Translations under genes and position numbers: made by a program | Notes under the pieces: model-generated | What the model was told of the DNA's origin: nothing | Databases searched by the model: none | Seen by the model: only the letters and a program-made list of their open reading frames with translations | Shown: positions 44,201 to 52,457 of the stretch, piece by piece | How positions within the stretch are numbered: the stretch's first letter is position 1 | Layout of the letters: the number at the start of each line of letters is the position of its first letter | Assembly: GCF_028330985.1 (NCBI RefSeq) | Contig: NZ_JAQMUE010000072.1 | Coordinates: 62,001-126,000, forward strand | Direction: 5' to 3' | DNA from: Roseofilum reptotaenium CS-1145 | GTDB lineage: Bacteria; Cyanobacteriota; Cyanobacteriia; Cyanobacteriales; Desertifilaceae | DNA length: 64,000 nt

Positions 44201-46593
44201 TCGTTTTTTCTGTACTACACCGCAAATTTCATACTAAACAAACCCTATCCCTAATGCAGGAGGCTTATACATCAGCTAGCGAATTTGGCCAATTAGAAGA
44301 TATCGGATATGCGGCTCACAATTTTTGTCTCAATGCTTTCTGGTGCGGTCAGTCCCTTAATACATTGAATCATGAAGCGAGTACCTACTGTCTGACTTTG
44401 GTGCAACTGAATCAATCAATAACCGCGAATTACTGTCGAATCCATTGGCAAACCCTTTTGAATTTGCTGGGGTTTGCAGATGATCCAAGTAGTTTGTCTG
44501 GAGAGGCTTTTCAAGAAGCAGAATTTGTGCCTAGACTCATCGCTACCCAGGACTTACTTGGCTTGTTTATGCTCTATTTATACAAGCTAATGCTTTGCTA
44601 CTTATTTGAGGAAATAGAATTAGCTCAAAGTGCTGTTTATGAAGTAAAGTGCTATTTAATGGCTAGCTCTGGAACCGTTGGCGAACCTGCTTTTCTATTC
44701 TATGCTTCTTTAACCGCGATCGCTGCTTTGAATTCGGAATCCGAGGAGGAAATATTAGAGGGACTCCAACAAGTTGAACAAAACCAAACAGAACTGCAAC
44801 AGCAATGGGCACATTATGCTCCCATGAACTACCAACATAAGGTGGATTTAGTAGAAGCGGAAAAATGCCGAATATTAGGGAAAAAAGCAGAGGCAATCGA
44901 GCTATACAACAAGGCGATCTCTGGAGCCAAAGAAAACGAATACATCCAAGAAGAAGCTTTAGCCAACGAACTGGCTGCCAAATTTTATCTAGATTGGGGT
45001 CAGGCAATCGCTGCTCGCGCTCACATAATGGAGGCTCATTACTGCTACTCTCATTGGGGAGCAACAGCGAAGGTAAAGCACCTGGAACAGATGGAAGTAA
45101 GCTATGCTGATACGCTTTGGGGCGCTTCGACTAAAGTTAACCGCTTAAACCACCAGTATTCAACTTTATTCACTGCTTTACCCAAACAGGATTCTGGTTT
45201 TTCTGAGATCCAAACCCAAACATCTAGTGAAAAAAATCTGCATAAAACCTTAGATATAGAAACCGTATTTAAGGCGAATCGGATAATTTCGGGAGAGATT
45301 GTCTTAGATAAATTGCTCGTCGAGTTGATGAAAATTATCCTCCAAAATGCTGGGGCGCAAACGGGCTGTTTGATGATGGTCGATCGAGGAAATTTAGTGA
45401 TTCAAGCCTGGGGAAATATTAACTCTGAAGAGATTAAGGTGCTTCAAGAATTGCCTGTGGAAGAATCAACTTTAGTTTGCCATGCTATTGTCAATTATGT
45501 GGCGAGAACTCAAGAAAGTGTGGTATTGAATGATGCGTCACATTCTGGAACGTTCACTCAGGATAGTTACATTCAAACCCATCAACCTCAATCGATTCTC
45601 TGTGTGCCTCTGGTTAATCAAGGTAACTTAATCAGTATTGTTTATCTAGAAAACAACTTAACAATTGGGGCTTTTACAGATGAACGAGTTAATATAGTAC
45701 AGGTGATTTCCGGACAGGCGGCGATCGCCCTAGAAAATGCGTATTTATACCGAAATCTAGAGCAGAAAGTGGCAGAACGAACAGCGGAACTGGCTTTAGC
45801 TAACGCGGAGATTAAAACCTTAAATGAACAATTAACCTCGGAAAACCTACGCTTAAGTTCCGAGTTGGATGTGGCGAAAAAGATTCAACAGATGGTATTA
45901 CCAAAAATCACGGAATTAGAAGGTATTGAAGATTTAGAAATCGCTGGCTATATGGAACCGGCCGATGAAGTAGGAGGCGATTATTACGATATCTTAAATG
46001 AAGGGGATCGGATCAAAATTAGTATTGGGGATGTAACCGGTCATGGTTTAGAAAGTGGGGTGTTAATGCTCATGGCTCAAACAGTAGTGAGAACGCTACA
46101 AAATATGCATGAAAGCAATGCCATCCACTTTTTAGAAATTGTTAACCAAACCCTCTGCCAAAACTTAGAGCGCATGAACTCGGATAAAAATATGAGTTTG
46201 GCAATTCTCAATTATCAAAAGGGTTTAATTAAACTGAGTGGACAACATGAAGAAATTATCCTGGTGCGAGCGAATGGAGAATTAGAGTTAATTGATACTC
46301 TAGACTTAGGGTTTCCAATGGGTTTAGATTGGCACATCAGTGACTTTATCCATGAACAGGAGTTGGTCTTAAATCGAGATGATGTGCTAATCTTATACAC
46401 GGATGGAATTACGGAAGCAGAAAATCTAGACAACCAACAGTACGGACTAGAACGGTTAACTCAATTGGTACAACAACACGGTCAACATTCAGCCTCTCAA
46501 ATTCGCGATCGGATTATTGAGGATGTGCGCGAGTTCATTGGAGAACAGAAGGTCTTTGATGATATTACGTTGGTGGTCTTAAAACAACGATAA
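41230..46593 (+). CDS. Giant signalling protein: Ser/Thr kinase, AAA ATPase, GAF and PP2C (SpoIIE) domains
   Basis: The protein has 1787 residues. Domains in order: a protein kinase about 7-275 (Lys36; catalytic loop IHKDINPANI with His127-Lys128-Asp129 in place of HRD; DFG at 148-150; SPEQTGRMN), an AAA/STAND-type ATPase from about 305 (Walker A GYSGIGKSS at 336-344, Walker B-like FLDDLQWAD near 466), a long helical TPR-like region about 700-1290, a GAF domain about 1344-1525, a coiled coil about 1515-1555, and a SpoIIE-type PP2C phosphatase about 1560-1787 (EVGGDYYD, IGDVTGHG, YTDGITEA metal Asp). Related proteins usually end in a histidine kinase; this one ends in a phosphatase. No partner regulator is adjacent. 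It is cytosolic. Confidence 0.92.
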   Translation: MVTLTGYENLILIHNSDNSQVYRARRISDRQPVIIKFLNRDYPTSEQIRRYKQEYQLVNQLASAKIVKAYSLEKWQRSLAMVLEDFGAISLKQWLQERELVSLEEFLGLAIAITESLGQIHAKHIIHKDINPANIVLNTETKEVKIIDFGISTQLSRENPTLKNPNVLEGTLAYISPEQTGRMNRSLDYHTDFYSLGVTFYELLTGKLPFIVEDALELVHCHIAKMPEELGNGQRAAENGEEIPPILADIVLKLMAKNAEERYQSAEGLQADLEECRRQLEETGNISPFPLAQKDIAARFQIPQKLYGREAETTTLLKAFERVAETGTVELMLVAGYSGIGKSSLVQELYKPITAHRGYFIAGKFDQFQRNIPYSALVAAFGSLVEQLLGETEARLQVWREKILKALGNNGQVIIDVIPEVELIVGKQPSVPTLGAKESQNRFNLVFGNFIHVFCDKEHPLTLFLDDLQWADLATLQLMERMLLEGKTEYLLLLGAYRDNEVSAGHPLAISLAKLRQNKSEEIAQVTLNPLPLDQIVALIGDTLQQTSQAVSDLAQLTLEKTGGNPFFVNEFLQALYDEDLLQFDRQGRSWQWDMAAIAARGFTDNVVELMIEKLQKLPPSSQEILSLAACCGAEFDLELLTWVCERSPQETFELLKIALDRGFILPLSELDENLLIKSYKFGHDRIQQAAYALISDARKESLHYQIGRTLLQNIPSEDREENIFELVGQLNDATALITKQKERDELAELNLVACRKAKDANAYQAAREYANTGLSLLGETGWQRQYDITLAFHELAAQLASLCGDLEAMETFIELVIARAKQILEKVKVYRIAIVSKVSQNKLKEAIAIARQLLQQLGVTFPETPTENDIQKALAEIGEIIGARKTEDLVNLPIMTDREKIAIMEVINSIISAAHISSPLLLPLLIALSVKLSIQYGNTSTSAYAYAYYGALSCIRLQDVDTGVKLGQLALQIVSKLDEKVITAKVLCIIVFSVLHRKFHTKQTLSLMQEAYTSASEFGQLEDIGYAAHNFCLNAFWCGQSLNTLNHEASTYCLTLVQLNQSITANYCRIHWQTLLNLLGFADDPSSLSGEAFQEAEFVPRLIATQDLLGLFMLYLYKLMLCYLFEEIELAQSAVYEVKCYLMASSGTVGEPAFLFYASLTAIAALNSESEEEILEGLQQVEQNQTELQQQWAHYAPMNYQHKVDLVEAEKCRILGKKAEAIELYNKAISGAKENEYIQEEALANELAAKFYLDWGQAIAARAHIMEAHYCYSHWGATAKVKHLEQMEVSYADTLWGASTKVNRLNHQYSTLFTALPKQDSGFSEIQTQTSSEKNLHKTLDIETVFKANRIISGEIVLDKLLVELMKIILQNAGAQTGCLMMVDRGNLVIQAWGNINSEEIKVLQELPVEESTLVCHAIVNYVARTQESVVLNDASHSGTFTQDSYIQTHQPQSILCVPLVNQGNLISIVYLENNLTIGAFTDERVNIVQVISGQAAIALENAYLYRNLEQKVAERTAELALANAEIKTLNEQLTSENLRLSSELDVAKKIQQMVLPKITELEGIEDLEIAGYMEPADEVGGDYYDILNEGDRIKISIGDVTGHGLESGVLMLMAQTVVRTLQNMHESNAIHFLEIVNQTLCQNLERMNSDKNMSLAILNYQKGLIKLSGQHEEIILVRANGELELIDTLDLGFPMGLDWHISDFIHEQELVLNRDDVLILYTDGITEAENLDNQQYGLERLTQLVQQHGQHSASQIRDRIIEDVREFIGEQKVFDDITLVVLKQR

Positions 46594-46605
46594 ACTTTAG
46601 GTTGG

Positions 46606-46627
46606 CTAGATTTCCTCAAAAATCTAG
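46606..46627 (+). terminator. Hairpin after the giant kinase gene
   Basis: CTAGATTT (46606-46613) pairs with AAATCTAG (46620-46627) around a CCTCAA loop, 13 bp after the stop. There is no T-run. Confidence 0.4.
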
Positions 46628-46694
46628 CGATCTGTCTATTATCTGCCCAGAAATCAAAGGATAAAATCGGGTTTTCTTTATCCAGTAACCAGTA

Positions 46695-47210
46695 CTATAA
46701 ATCCGTTTTCTCGATTAACGGTCGAATATCATTAAGGTCAATATAGCGATCCGTCGCATTGCGCAGTTCCCTAGCAATCATGCCTTCCGTCGATACTACT
46801 GTAATATGGGTACTTTTGGAACGCAGTAACTCAATTGCTCGCTCAAAGTCCCCATCCCCACTAAATAAGATTACCCGGTCATATTGCTCGACCGTATTAA
46901 ACATATCAATAACAATTTCTATATCTAAATTTGCTTTTTGGGAATAGCGACCTGAATGGTCATCATAATATTCCTTAAGAATTTTTGTCCGTACGGTATA
47001 ACCTAAACTAATTAAGGCATCTCGAAATCCTCTTTGATCTTGAGGGTCTTTAATTCCTGTATACCAAAAGGCATTGGCGAGATCCATTTCTTCTTTGCCG
47101 GCAAAGTATTCTAAAACCCGTTTTGGATCGAAAAACCAGCCATTTTTTTGTTGGGCATAGAACATATTGTTTCCATCAACAAAGATTGATACACGATTTT
47201 TATATCCCAT
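46695..47210 (-). CDS. NYN-domain protein, LabA-like (DUF88)
   Basis: This 171-residue protein of the PIN-related NYN family has the acidic nuclease-type residues in SIFVDGNNMFYA (Asp12), NLDIEIVIDMF, and FSGDGDFERAIELLRSK. LabA of Synechococcus, in the same family, acts in circadian output; whether this is the functional equivalent is not shown. An RNase activity is plausible from the fold. It converges on the giant kinase gene. A 350-bp structured region lies upstream. Confidence 0.88.
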   Translation of the reverse strand: MGYKNRVSIFVDGNNMFYAQQKNGWFFDPKRVLEYFAGKEEMDLANAFWYTGIKDPQDQRGFRDALISLGYTVRTKILKEYYDDHSGRYSQKANLDIEIVIDMFNTVEQYDRVILFSGDGDFERAIELLRSKSTHITVVSTEGMIARELRNATDRYIDLNDIRPLIEKTDL

Positions 47211-47294
47211 AAAATGTTCTTCCTAGACTATTTGAGGTGCATATGAGGCCATTAACGGTCGGCAAAGTCGCTAACCGTTCCAACAAAAAACCCA

Positions 47295-47329
47295 CCCCAT
47301 CCAATTGGGCCGTTTAGGCCTATTTGGGG
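47295..47329. other. Bulged hairpin in the labA-like upstream region
   Basis: CCCCA...AAT...GGCC (47295-47312) pairs with GGCC...ATT...TGGGG (47317-47329) with bulges and a GTTTA loop. This lies about 85 bp upstream of the NYN gene and could be part of its 5' untranslated region on the minus strand. Confidence 0.3.
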
Positions 47330-47480
47330 GGGCACTATTGAGCGTTAAAGTAGAAAATTCAGGAGAAATTTAGACCTGAAAATGGAGTCAATAGAATTGA
47401 GGGTAAAAATTGAGTTGTAAGGGTTTTAATAGAAAAAACAAAGCGATAAAGTCGCCTAAAAATCATACAAGAATAACGAG

Positions 47481-47533
47481 GCAGAATCGATTAGAGAAGG
47501 GTCTCTAATCCGATTTAGATCTCTAAATTCTGC
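47481..47533. other. Two-stem structured element before the sulfurtransferase stop
   Basis: An inner perfect hairpin, GATTAGAGA/TCTCTAATC (47489-47510) with a 4-nt loop, sits inside an outer GCAGAAT/ATTCTGC pair (47481-47487, 47527-47533). It lies 32 bp past the sulfurtransferase stop and may terminate that gene. The remainder of 47211-47564 shows no gene. Confidence 0.4.
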
Positions 47534-47564
47534 TTCTATTATGACAGAAAGTCTTAGCTTTTGC

Positions 47565-48422
47565 TCAAGAGTTAGGAAATTCTGTGGCAATGGGGTGTTG
47601 CGGATAAGAACACCAATCACTCCAACTGCCAGCATAGAGTTTTTCTTGGGGTCTTCCAGCTAGAGCTAAGGAAAATAAGTTAACACAAGCTGTGACTCCA
47701 GAACCACAATATACCCAGAATTCTGAATCGACAGGATAGTCTTGCCATCGAGCTTTGTGGTAGTTTACGGATTGCGTCCATCCTGATTCAGTCGTAATCT
47801 CTTGCCATGGGTAATTCATTGCGCCAGGAATATGACCGGCTACCGGATCGATGGGTTCGGTTTTGCCGATGTATCGGTCATAGGCTCTGGAGTCTATCAG
47901 AGTCACATCCGATCGCTCTCCTAATTGCTTAATCGCTTCACAATCAACAACCCAACTGGATTGAATCTGAGGTATAAATTTTCCGGGCTGTTTTGCTACA
48001 CTGGGTTCACGACTGGTCAAATATCCGGCTTCTTGCCAGCCTCTCCAACCCCCATCTAAAATTGCAACTTGTTCGTGGCCTAGATAGCGCAGTAGCCACC
48101 AACAGCGGGAGGAAAATGCCATACGGGAGTTATCATAGGCAACAACTAACGTCTCCTCGGATTTAACCCCTAATTGAGAGAGTTTGGCTGCCAATGCGTC
48201 TGGATCGGGCAACGGATGGCGACCACCATGAGTTTGTACGGAACTGGATAAGTCTTCATTCAGGTGGAGATAAAAGGCTCCAGGAATATGCCCCGCTTCG
48301 TATTCTTGTTGCCCTTGTTGCGGGTTGGCAAGGGAGAAGCGGCAATCAATAATGACGATTTGAGGGTCTTCTAGGTGTTCAGATAACCATTGTGGAGTAA
48401 CGAGAAGGGAGGGAAAGGTCAT
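47565..48422 (-). CDS. Sulfurtransferase (two-domain rhodanese, SseA type)
   Basis: This 285-residue protein has two rhodanese domains: an inactive N-terminal one (about 5-135, ending LRYLGHEQVAILDGG) and an active C-terminal one (about 150-280) with Cys239 in the loop YCGSGVTACVN. CGSGVTA corresponds to the CGSGVTA loop of 3-mercaptopyruvate sulfurtransferases rather than classical thiosulfate enzymes. It transfers sulfane sulfur to acceptors such as cyanide or thiols. It is divergent from the MnmC-like gene. Confidence 0.93.
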   Translation of the reverse strand: MTFPSLLVTPQWLSEHLEDPQIVIIDCRFSLANPQQGQQEYEAGHIPGAFYLHLNEDLSSSVQTHGGRHPLPDPDALAAKLSQLGVKSEETLVVAYDNSRMAFSSRCWWLLRYLGHEQVAILDGGWRGWQEAGYLTSREPSVAKQPGKFIPQIQSSWVVDCEAIKQLGERSDVTLIDSRAYDRYIGKTEPIDPVAGHIPGAMNYPWQEITTESGWTQSVNYHKARWQDYPVDSEFWVYCGSGVTACVNLFSLALAGRPQEKLYAGSWSDWCSYPQHPIATEFPNS

Positions 48423-48540
48423 ATCAATTAAACATTAAAACTTAAAAATGGGTTTGGGGTAAGTTTACTCGTCACGAGGGCAATGTTCAATTTACCGCGA
48501 TCGCGGATTCTCCAGCAAGAGGCTCAGGCTGTTGAGGTGA

Positions 48541-48577
48541 TAGCCTATTTCCTATTGCTATTCGTGCCTATTCCCTG
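48541..48577. repeat. GCCTATTCC-type tandem repeat before the MnmC-like gene
   Basis: GCCTATTTCCTATTGCTATT and GCCTATTCCC units directly precede ATG 48578, occupying the ribosome-site position. Confidence 0.5.
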
Positions 48578-49477
48578 ATGGATCAAATAACGCCTTTTAC
48601 CCCTCAACCCACTGGTGATGGATCGTGGACATTCTTTTCCCCGGAATTTGGGGAACTGTTTCATTCCCACCACGGAGCGAAGCAGGAAGCGAAAAAGAAG
48701 TTTGTGGAACCGACTCGACTGGCGGAGCGCTCCCTCAAAGGTGAGGTCAGTTTGCTCGATATCTGCTATGGACTGGGCTACAATAGCGCCAGCGCCCTCG
48801 AAACTCTGTGGTCGGTGAATCCCCAGTGTCAGGTGAATTGGGTAGGCTTAGAACGGGATAAACGGGTGGCAGAAACGGCGATCGCCCATCAATTTCACGC
48901 AAACTGGCCCCATCCCATTAACGCCATTTTGCCCCAACTCGCCAGCACTGGAGAAGCCACTACGCCCCAATTTACCGGCACACTCCACATCGGCGATGCT
49001 CGCCAAACCCTAGCCTCTGTCATTGCCCAAGGCTTCCAAGCGGATGCTATCTTTCTCGATCCTTTCTCTCCTCCCACCTGTCCCCAACTCTGGACAGTGG
49101 AGTTTCTCAACTTAGTCGCCCAAGTCCTCAAACCCGATGGCTACTTAGCGACTTACTCCTGTGCAGTTTCAGTTCGTACTGCTCTGAAGTTAGTTGGATT
49201 TCAGATCGGAACAACCTCCCCAGTCGGCAGGAAATCACCCGGAACCTTAGCCCGATTTTGCTCTAACGATCTGATGCGCTTATCCGAGCAAGAACAGGAA
49301 CATCTGCAAACTCGCGCCGCCATTCCCTATCGAGATCCTACCTTAGCGGATACGGCTGAAGTAATTCGCGATCGCCGAAAACAGGAGCAACAAACCAGTA
49401 CCCTAGAGCCAAGTTCTCACTGGAAAAAGCGTTGGAATTATAGTGGGAGGGGGAGAAGCGAGGACGCAGAGAAATGA
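48578..49477 (+). CDS. MnmC-like SAM-dependent methyltransferase (Methyltransf_30)
   Basis: This 299-residue protein is like the MnmC2/DUF752 methyltransferase domain, which finishes the mnm5 modification of U34 in some tRNAs. Recognisable pieces: DGSWTFFSPEFGELFHSHHGA at the N-terminus (about 13-33), the AdoMet loop LLDICYGLGYNSASAL, and IFLDPFSPPTCPQLW. The FAD-oxidase half of the fused enterobacterial MnmC is absent, as is common outside that group. It converges on the HdrB-like gene with a 26-bp gap. Confidence 0.88.
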   Translation: MDQITPFTPQPTGDGSWTFFSPEFGELFHSHHGAKQEAKKKFVEPTRLAERSLKGEVSLLDICYGLGYNSASALETLWSVNPQCQVNWVGLERDKRVAETAIAHQFHANWPHPINAILPQLASTGEATTPQFTGTLHIGDARQTLASVIAQGFQADAIFLDPFSPPTCPQLWTVEFLNLVAQVLKPDGYLATYSCAVSVRTALKLVGFQIGTTSPVGRKSPGTLARFCSNDLMRLSEQEQEHLQTRAAIPYRDPTLADTAEVIRDRRKQEQQTSTLEPSSHWKKRWNYSGRGRSEDAEK

Positions 49478-49503
49478 CCCATGGTCTTTTACCTATTCCC
49501 TAA

Positions 49504-50421
49504 TTAAAGTAAGCCCAATTTCTCTAAAACGGGTTCTGTGGAAACTACATGGCGCTCTAACCCCAAGTCTTGGGGAGAAAGTCCCAGAGCCAAACCCACT
49601 AACTGGGGTAAATGGAGGACAGGTAAACCCAAAGGTTGCTCAACCACCCGCGCAACTTCCGGTTGCCGGGAATCCAGATTCAGGTGACAGAGGGGACAGG
49701 GAGTGACTAAACAATCGGCTCCAGCGGCGATCGCCTCTTGCAAATGCCCCCCTGCCATCTTAAACGACTCCGTCGTCGCATAGCTAGAAATCGGCCAACC
49801 ACAGCATTGAGTCCTGCCCCGATAATAAACCGGACTCGCCCCCACAGCCTCAAACAAGTTTTCCATTGACCGGGGATCGTGGGGATTTTCCCAAGCCGTG
49901 TCCTGTCCGCGCAACAGATAACAGCCATAGAACGCCGCACAATTTAAGCCCTTTAGGGAACGACTCACCCGCTTCTGAATCGCCTCTAAACCATAATCAG
50001 CCACCAGTACCCAGAGTAAATGCTTCACTTGAGTTGAACCTTGGTATGGGCTACATCCCTGTTGTTTGAGCAACCCATTGACCTGTTCCAAGTAATCTGG
50101 ATTCTCCTCTTGAGAGTGCTTTAATCGCTCATCCACATGGCCAATCACGCCCTGACAAGTGCTACAATGGGTCAGAAGAGGTAAATTAAGTTCTTCTGCC
50201 AAAGCAATATTCCGGGCATTTACCGTATCTTCTAAGAGTTGCGAATCTTCCTTAAACGTGCCCGAACCACAACAAGAAGCCTTTTTGAGTTCCAACAAAT
50301 CAATGCCTAATGCTTTGGCAACTTCTCCCGTTGATTGGTATAACTCTCGACAAGCTCCCTGGGCAACACAGCCAGGAAAATAAGCATATTTCAGGGAGGA
50401 GGAGAGGGATGATGTAACCAT
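49504..50421 (-). CDS. HdrB-like iron-sulfur protein (two CCG domains)
   Basis: This protein of about 305 residues is of the heterodisulfide-reductase subunit B family. It has two Cys-rich CCG domains: [24 protein letters not shown] and THCSTCQG, then [21 protein letters not shown] and TPCPLCHLN. In methanogens such domains hold a non-cubane 4Fe-4S cluster. Here it stands alone, without HdrA or HdrC, as is usual in cyanobacteria, where its partner is uncertain (a redox or dehydrogenase role is inferred). I prefer ATG 50421; an in-frame ATG at 50496 adds 25 residues not typical of the family. Confidence 0.88.
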   Translation of the reverse strand: MVTSSLSSSLKYAYFPGCVAQGACRELYQSTGEVAKALGIDLLELKKASCCGSGTFKEDSQLLEDTVNARNIALAEELNLPLLTHCSTCQGVIGHVDERLKHSQEENPDYLEQVNGLLKQQGCSPYQGSTQVKHLLWVLVADYGLEAIQKRVSRSLKGLNCAAFYGCYLLRGQDTAWENPHDPRSMENLFEAVGASPVYYRGRTQCCGWPISSYATTESFKMAGGHLQEAIAAGADCLVTPCPLCHLNLDSRQPEVARVVEQPLGLPVLHLPQLVGLALGLSPQDLGLERHVVSTEPVLEKLGLL

Positions 50422-50617
50422 GGGCTGTTCTCTATTCACACAACACAAGACCTTTAACACTGTATCGCTCTGGCAACCGACTAGGGTAATCTTCATCTAA
50501 AGTTAAGGTCTAACCTCAAGGTAAGAGCCGTCATAATCGAGATCTCAGAAGGTTACCCCAGCCAACCTAGAGGCCCATCTTCAAAACTCGCTGCAAAATT
50601 ACCTCCAAAGTAACCCT

Positions 50618-50646
50618 TTCCGATAAGATCAAAAAATGCTTAGAAT
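50618..50646 (+). promoter_or_regulatory. Candidate sigma-70 promoter of acpP
   Basis: TTCCGA at 50618-50623 and TAGAAT at 50641-50646 are 17 bp apart. Transcription would start near 50653, leaving a leader of about 48 nt with an AAGGAAG ribosome site before ATG 50701. Confidence 0.45.
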
Positions 50647-50700
50647 GATAAGTTGCACAGTAAACCAGTTAAGCCAATTTATTAAGGAAGAAATTAAGCC

Positions 50701-50946
50701 ATGTCAGAGACAACATTCGACAGAGTCCAAAAAATCGTTGCCGACCAGCTCGGAGTAGAAGCGGAAAAAGTCAAACTAGAAGCCAGCTTTACTGAAGATC
50801 TAGGTGCTGACTCTCTCGATACCGTAGAGCTAGTTATGGCTCTAGAGGAAGAGTTTAATCTTGAAATCCCCGATGATGCCGCCGAGAAAATTGAGACCGT
50901 CAAAAACGCTGTAGACTATATCGAAAAGCAAGGAACCCCTGCCTAA
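50701..50946 (+). CDS. acpP: Acyl carrier protein
   Basis: This 81-residue acidic four-helix protein carries growing fatty acids on a 4'-phosphopantetheine arm. The attachment Ser38 sits in the DSL motif ([18 protein letters not shown]). Length and charge are typical. It is followed by fabF (107-bp gap containing short repeats) and tkt, a gene order seen in many cyanobacteria. Confidence 0.98.
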   Translation: MSETTFDRVQKIVADQLGVEAEKVKLEASFTEDLGADSLDTVELVMALEEEFNLEIPDDAAEKIETVKNAVDYIEKQGTPA

Positions 50947-50970
50947 ATCTGACTTTTATTGATCGCTAAC

Positions 50971-51034
50971 TTTGTCTTTCGTCCTTTGTCCTTTGTCCAG
51001 ATGGCAATCGACGAATGGCAAATGACGAATGACG
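50971..51034. repeat. TTTGTCC and AATGACG/AATGGCA short repeats between acpP and fabF
   Basis: Repeats of CTTTGTC type (50971-51000) are followed by ATGGCAATCGACGA / ATGGCAAATGACGA units (51001-51034). They fill most of the acpP-fabF gap. Confidence 0.5.
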
Positions 51035-51053
51035 CAAGTTTTAAGAAAAACCC

Positions 51054-52313
51054 ATGACACATTTGGAACAAAAACGGGTAGTTGTGACCGGACTCGGAGC
51101 AATCACCCCTATAGGCAATACGCTAAAAGACTATTGGGACGCACTGCTACAGGGCAAAAGTGGAATTGGGCCGATTACCCATTTTGATTCGTCTAACCAT
51201 GCTTGTCAGATTGCGGGAGAGGTGAAGAACTTCGATCCCCATGAGTATCTAGGGCAGAAAGAAGCGAAACGGATGGATCGCTTTGCCCAATTTGCTGTCT
51301 GTGCAAGTCAACAAACCCTTGAAGACGCTCAGTTTGAAATTACCGATTTGAATGCTCATCAAGTGGGTGTGATTATTGGTACAGGAGTAGGTGGAATCAA
51401 AGTTCTGGAAGATCAACAAGAAACTTACTTGACAAAAGGCGCGAAGAAATGTAGTGCTTTCATGATTCCGATGATGATTGCCAATATGGCAGCCGGATTA
51501 ACAGCTATTAAAACAGGGGCTAAGGGGCCGAACTCTTGTACCGTAACCGCTTGTGCTGCCGGTTCCCATGCCATTGGAGATGCCTTTAGACTGATCCAAC
51601 AAGGATATGCAAAGGTCATGATTTGTGGAGGTGCAGAAGCAGCCGTCACGCCTTTGTCCGTCGCTGGATTTGCTAGTGCCAAAGCTTTGTCTACTCGCAA
51701 TGATGACCCCAGTCGAGCTTCTCGTCCCTTTGATCGAGACCGAGACGGGTTTGTGTTGGGAGAAGGGACAGGGATTCTGTTACTCGAAGAACTCGAACAT
51801 GCTCTCCAGCGTAAAGCCAGAATTTATGCAGAAATGGTCGGTTATGGGATGACCTGTGATGCCTACCATATGACCAAACCAGTTCCTGGAGGGGAAGGAG
51901 CCGCTAGGGCAATTTCCTTAGCCTTAAAAGATGCTGGGATTACGCCCGATCAAGTCAGTTATATTAACGCCCATGGAACGAGTACCTCCGCTAACGATCC
52001 CACAGAAACTCAAGCGGTAAAAACGGTACTCGGCAAAAGGGCTTATGAAATCGCCATGAGTTCGACTAAATCCATGACGGGACACTTATTGGGAGGTTCA
52101 GGAGGTATAGAAGCCGTAGCTACGGTAAAAACGATCGCCGAAGATCATGTACCGCCAACTCTGAATTTAGATAACCCAGACGAAGAACATGGATGTGACC
52201 TCGACTATGTCCCCAATGAATCTCGGAAAATGCCCGTAGAGGTGGCTCTATCTAACTCCTTTGGCTTTGGAGGTCATAACGTGACCCTGGTCTTCCGCAA
52301 ATATCGTTCCTAA
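51054..52313 (+). CDS. fabF: Beta-ketoacyl-ACP synthase II
   Basis: This 419-residue thiolase-fold enzyme condenses malonyl-ACP with acyl-ACP in fatty acid elongation. The catalytic triad is Cys167 (VTACAAGSHA), His307 (INAHGTSTSAND) and His344 (KSMTGHLLGGSGG). N-terminal VVVTGLGAITPIG and C-terminal NSFGFGGHNVTLVF are typical of FabF. It is normal in length and follows acpP. Confidence 0.98.
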   Translation: MTHLEQKRVVVTGLGAITPIGNTLKDYWDALLQGKSGIGPITHFDSSNHACQIAGEVKNFDPHEYLGQKEAKRMDRFAQFAVCASQQTLEDAQFEITDLNAHQVGVIIGTGVGGIKVLEDQQETYLTKGAKKCSAFMIPMMIANMAAGLTAIKTGAKGPNSCTVTACAAGSHAIGDAFRLIQQGYAKVMICGGAEAAVTPLSVAGFASAKALSTRNDDPSRASRPFDRDRDGFVLGEGTGILLLEELEHALQRKARIYAEMVGYGMTCDAYHMTKPVPGGEGAARAISLALKDAGITPDQVSYINAHGTSTSANDPTETQAVKTVLGKRAYEIAMSSTKSMTGHLLGGSGGIEAVATVKTIAEDHVPPTLNLDNPDEEHGCDLDYVPNESRKMPVEVALSNSFGFGGHNVTLVFRKYRS

Positions 52314-52381
52314 ACCTTGCACATAACCTCAATTGATTGCCCATCGATCCCCCTAATGGGAACATGGATGTAGAGCATGGG

Positions 52382-52405
52382 CTAATCCTAAGATCTTGAG
52401 ATTAG
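52382..52405 (+). promoter_or_regulatory. Hairpin between fabF and tkt
   Basis: CTAATC (52382-52387) pairs with GATTAG (52400-52405), with an inner AAGATCTT palindrome. It lies about 70 bp after the fabF stop and 52 bp before the tkt start, and could be a terminator or a leader structure of tkt. Confidence 0.35.
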
Positions 52406-52457
52406 GAGAGGTCTAATTTGTCCAGCCTCTGTACAACAGTATAACCAGCAAAGAACT

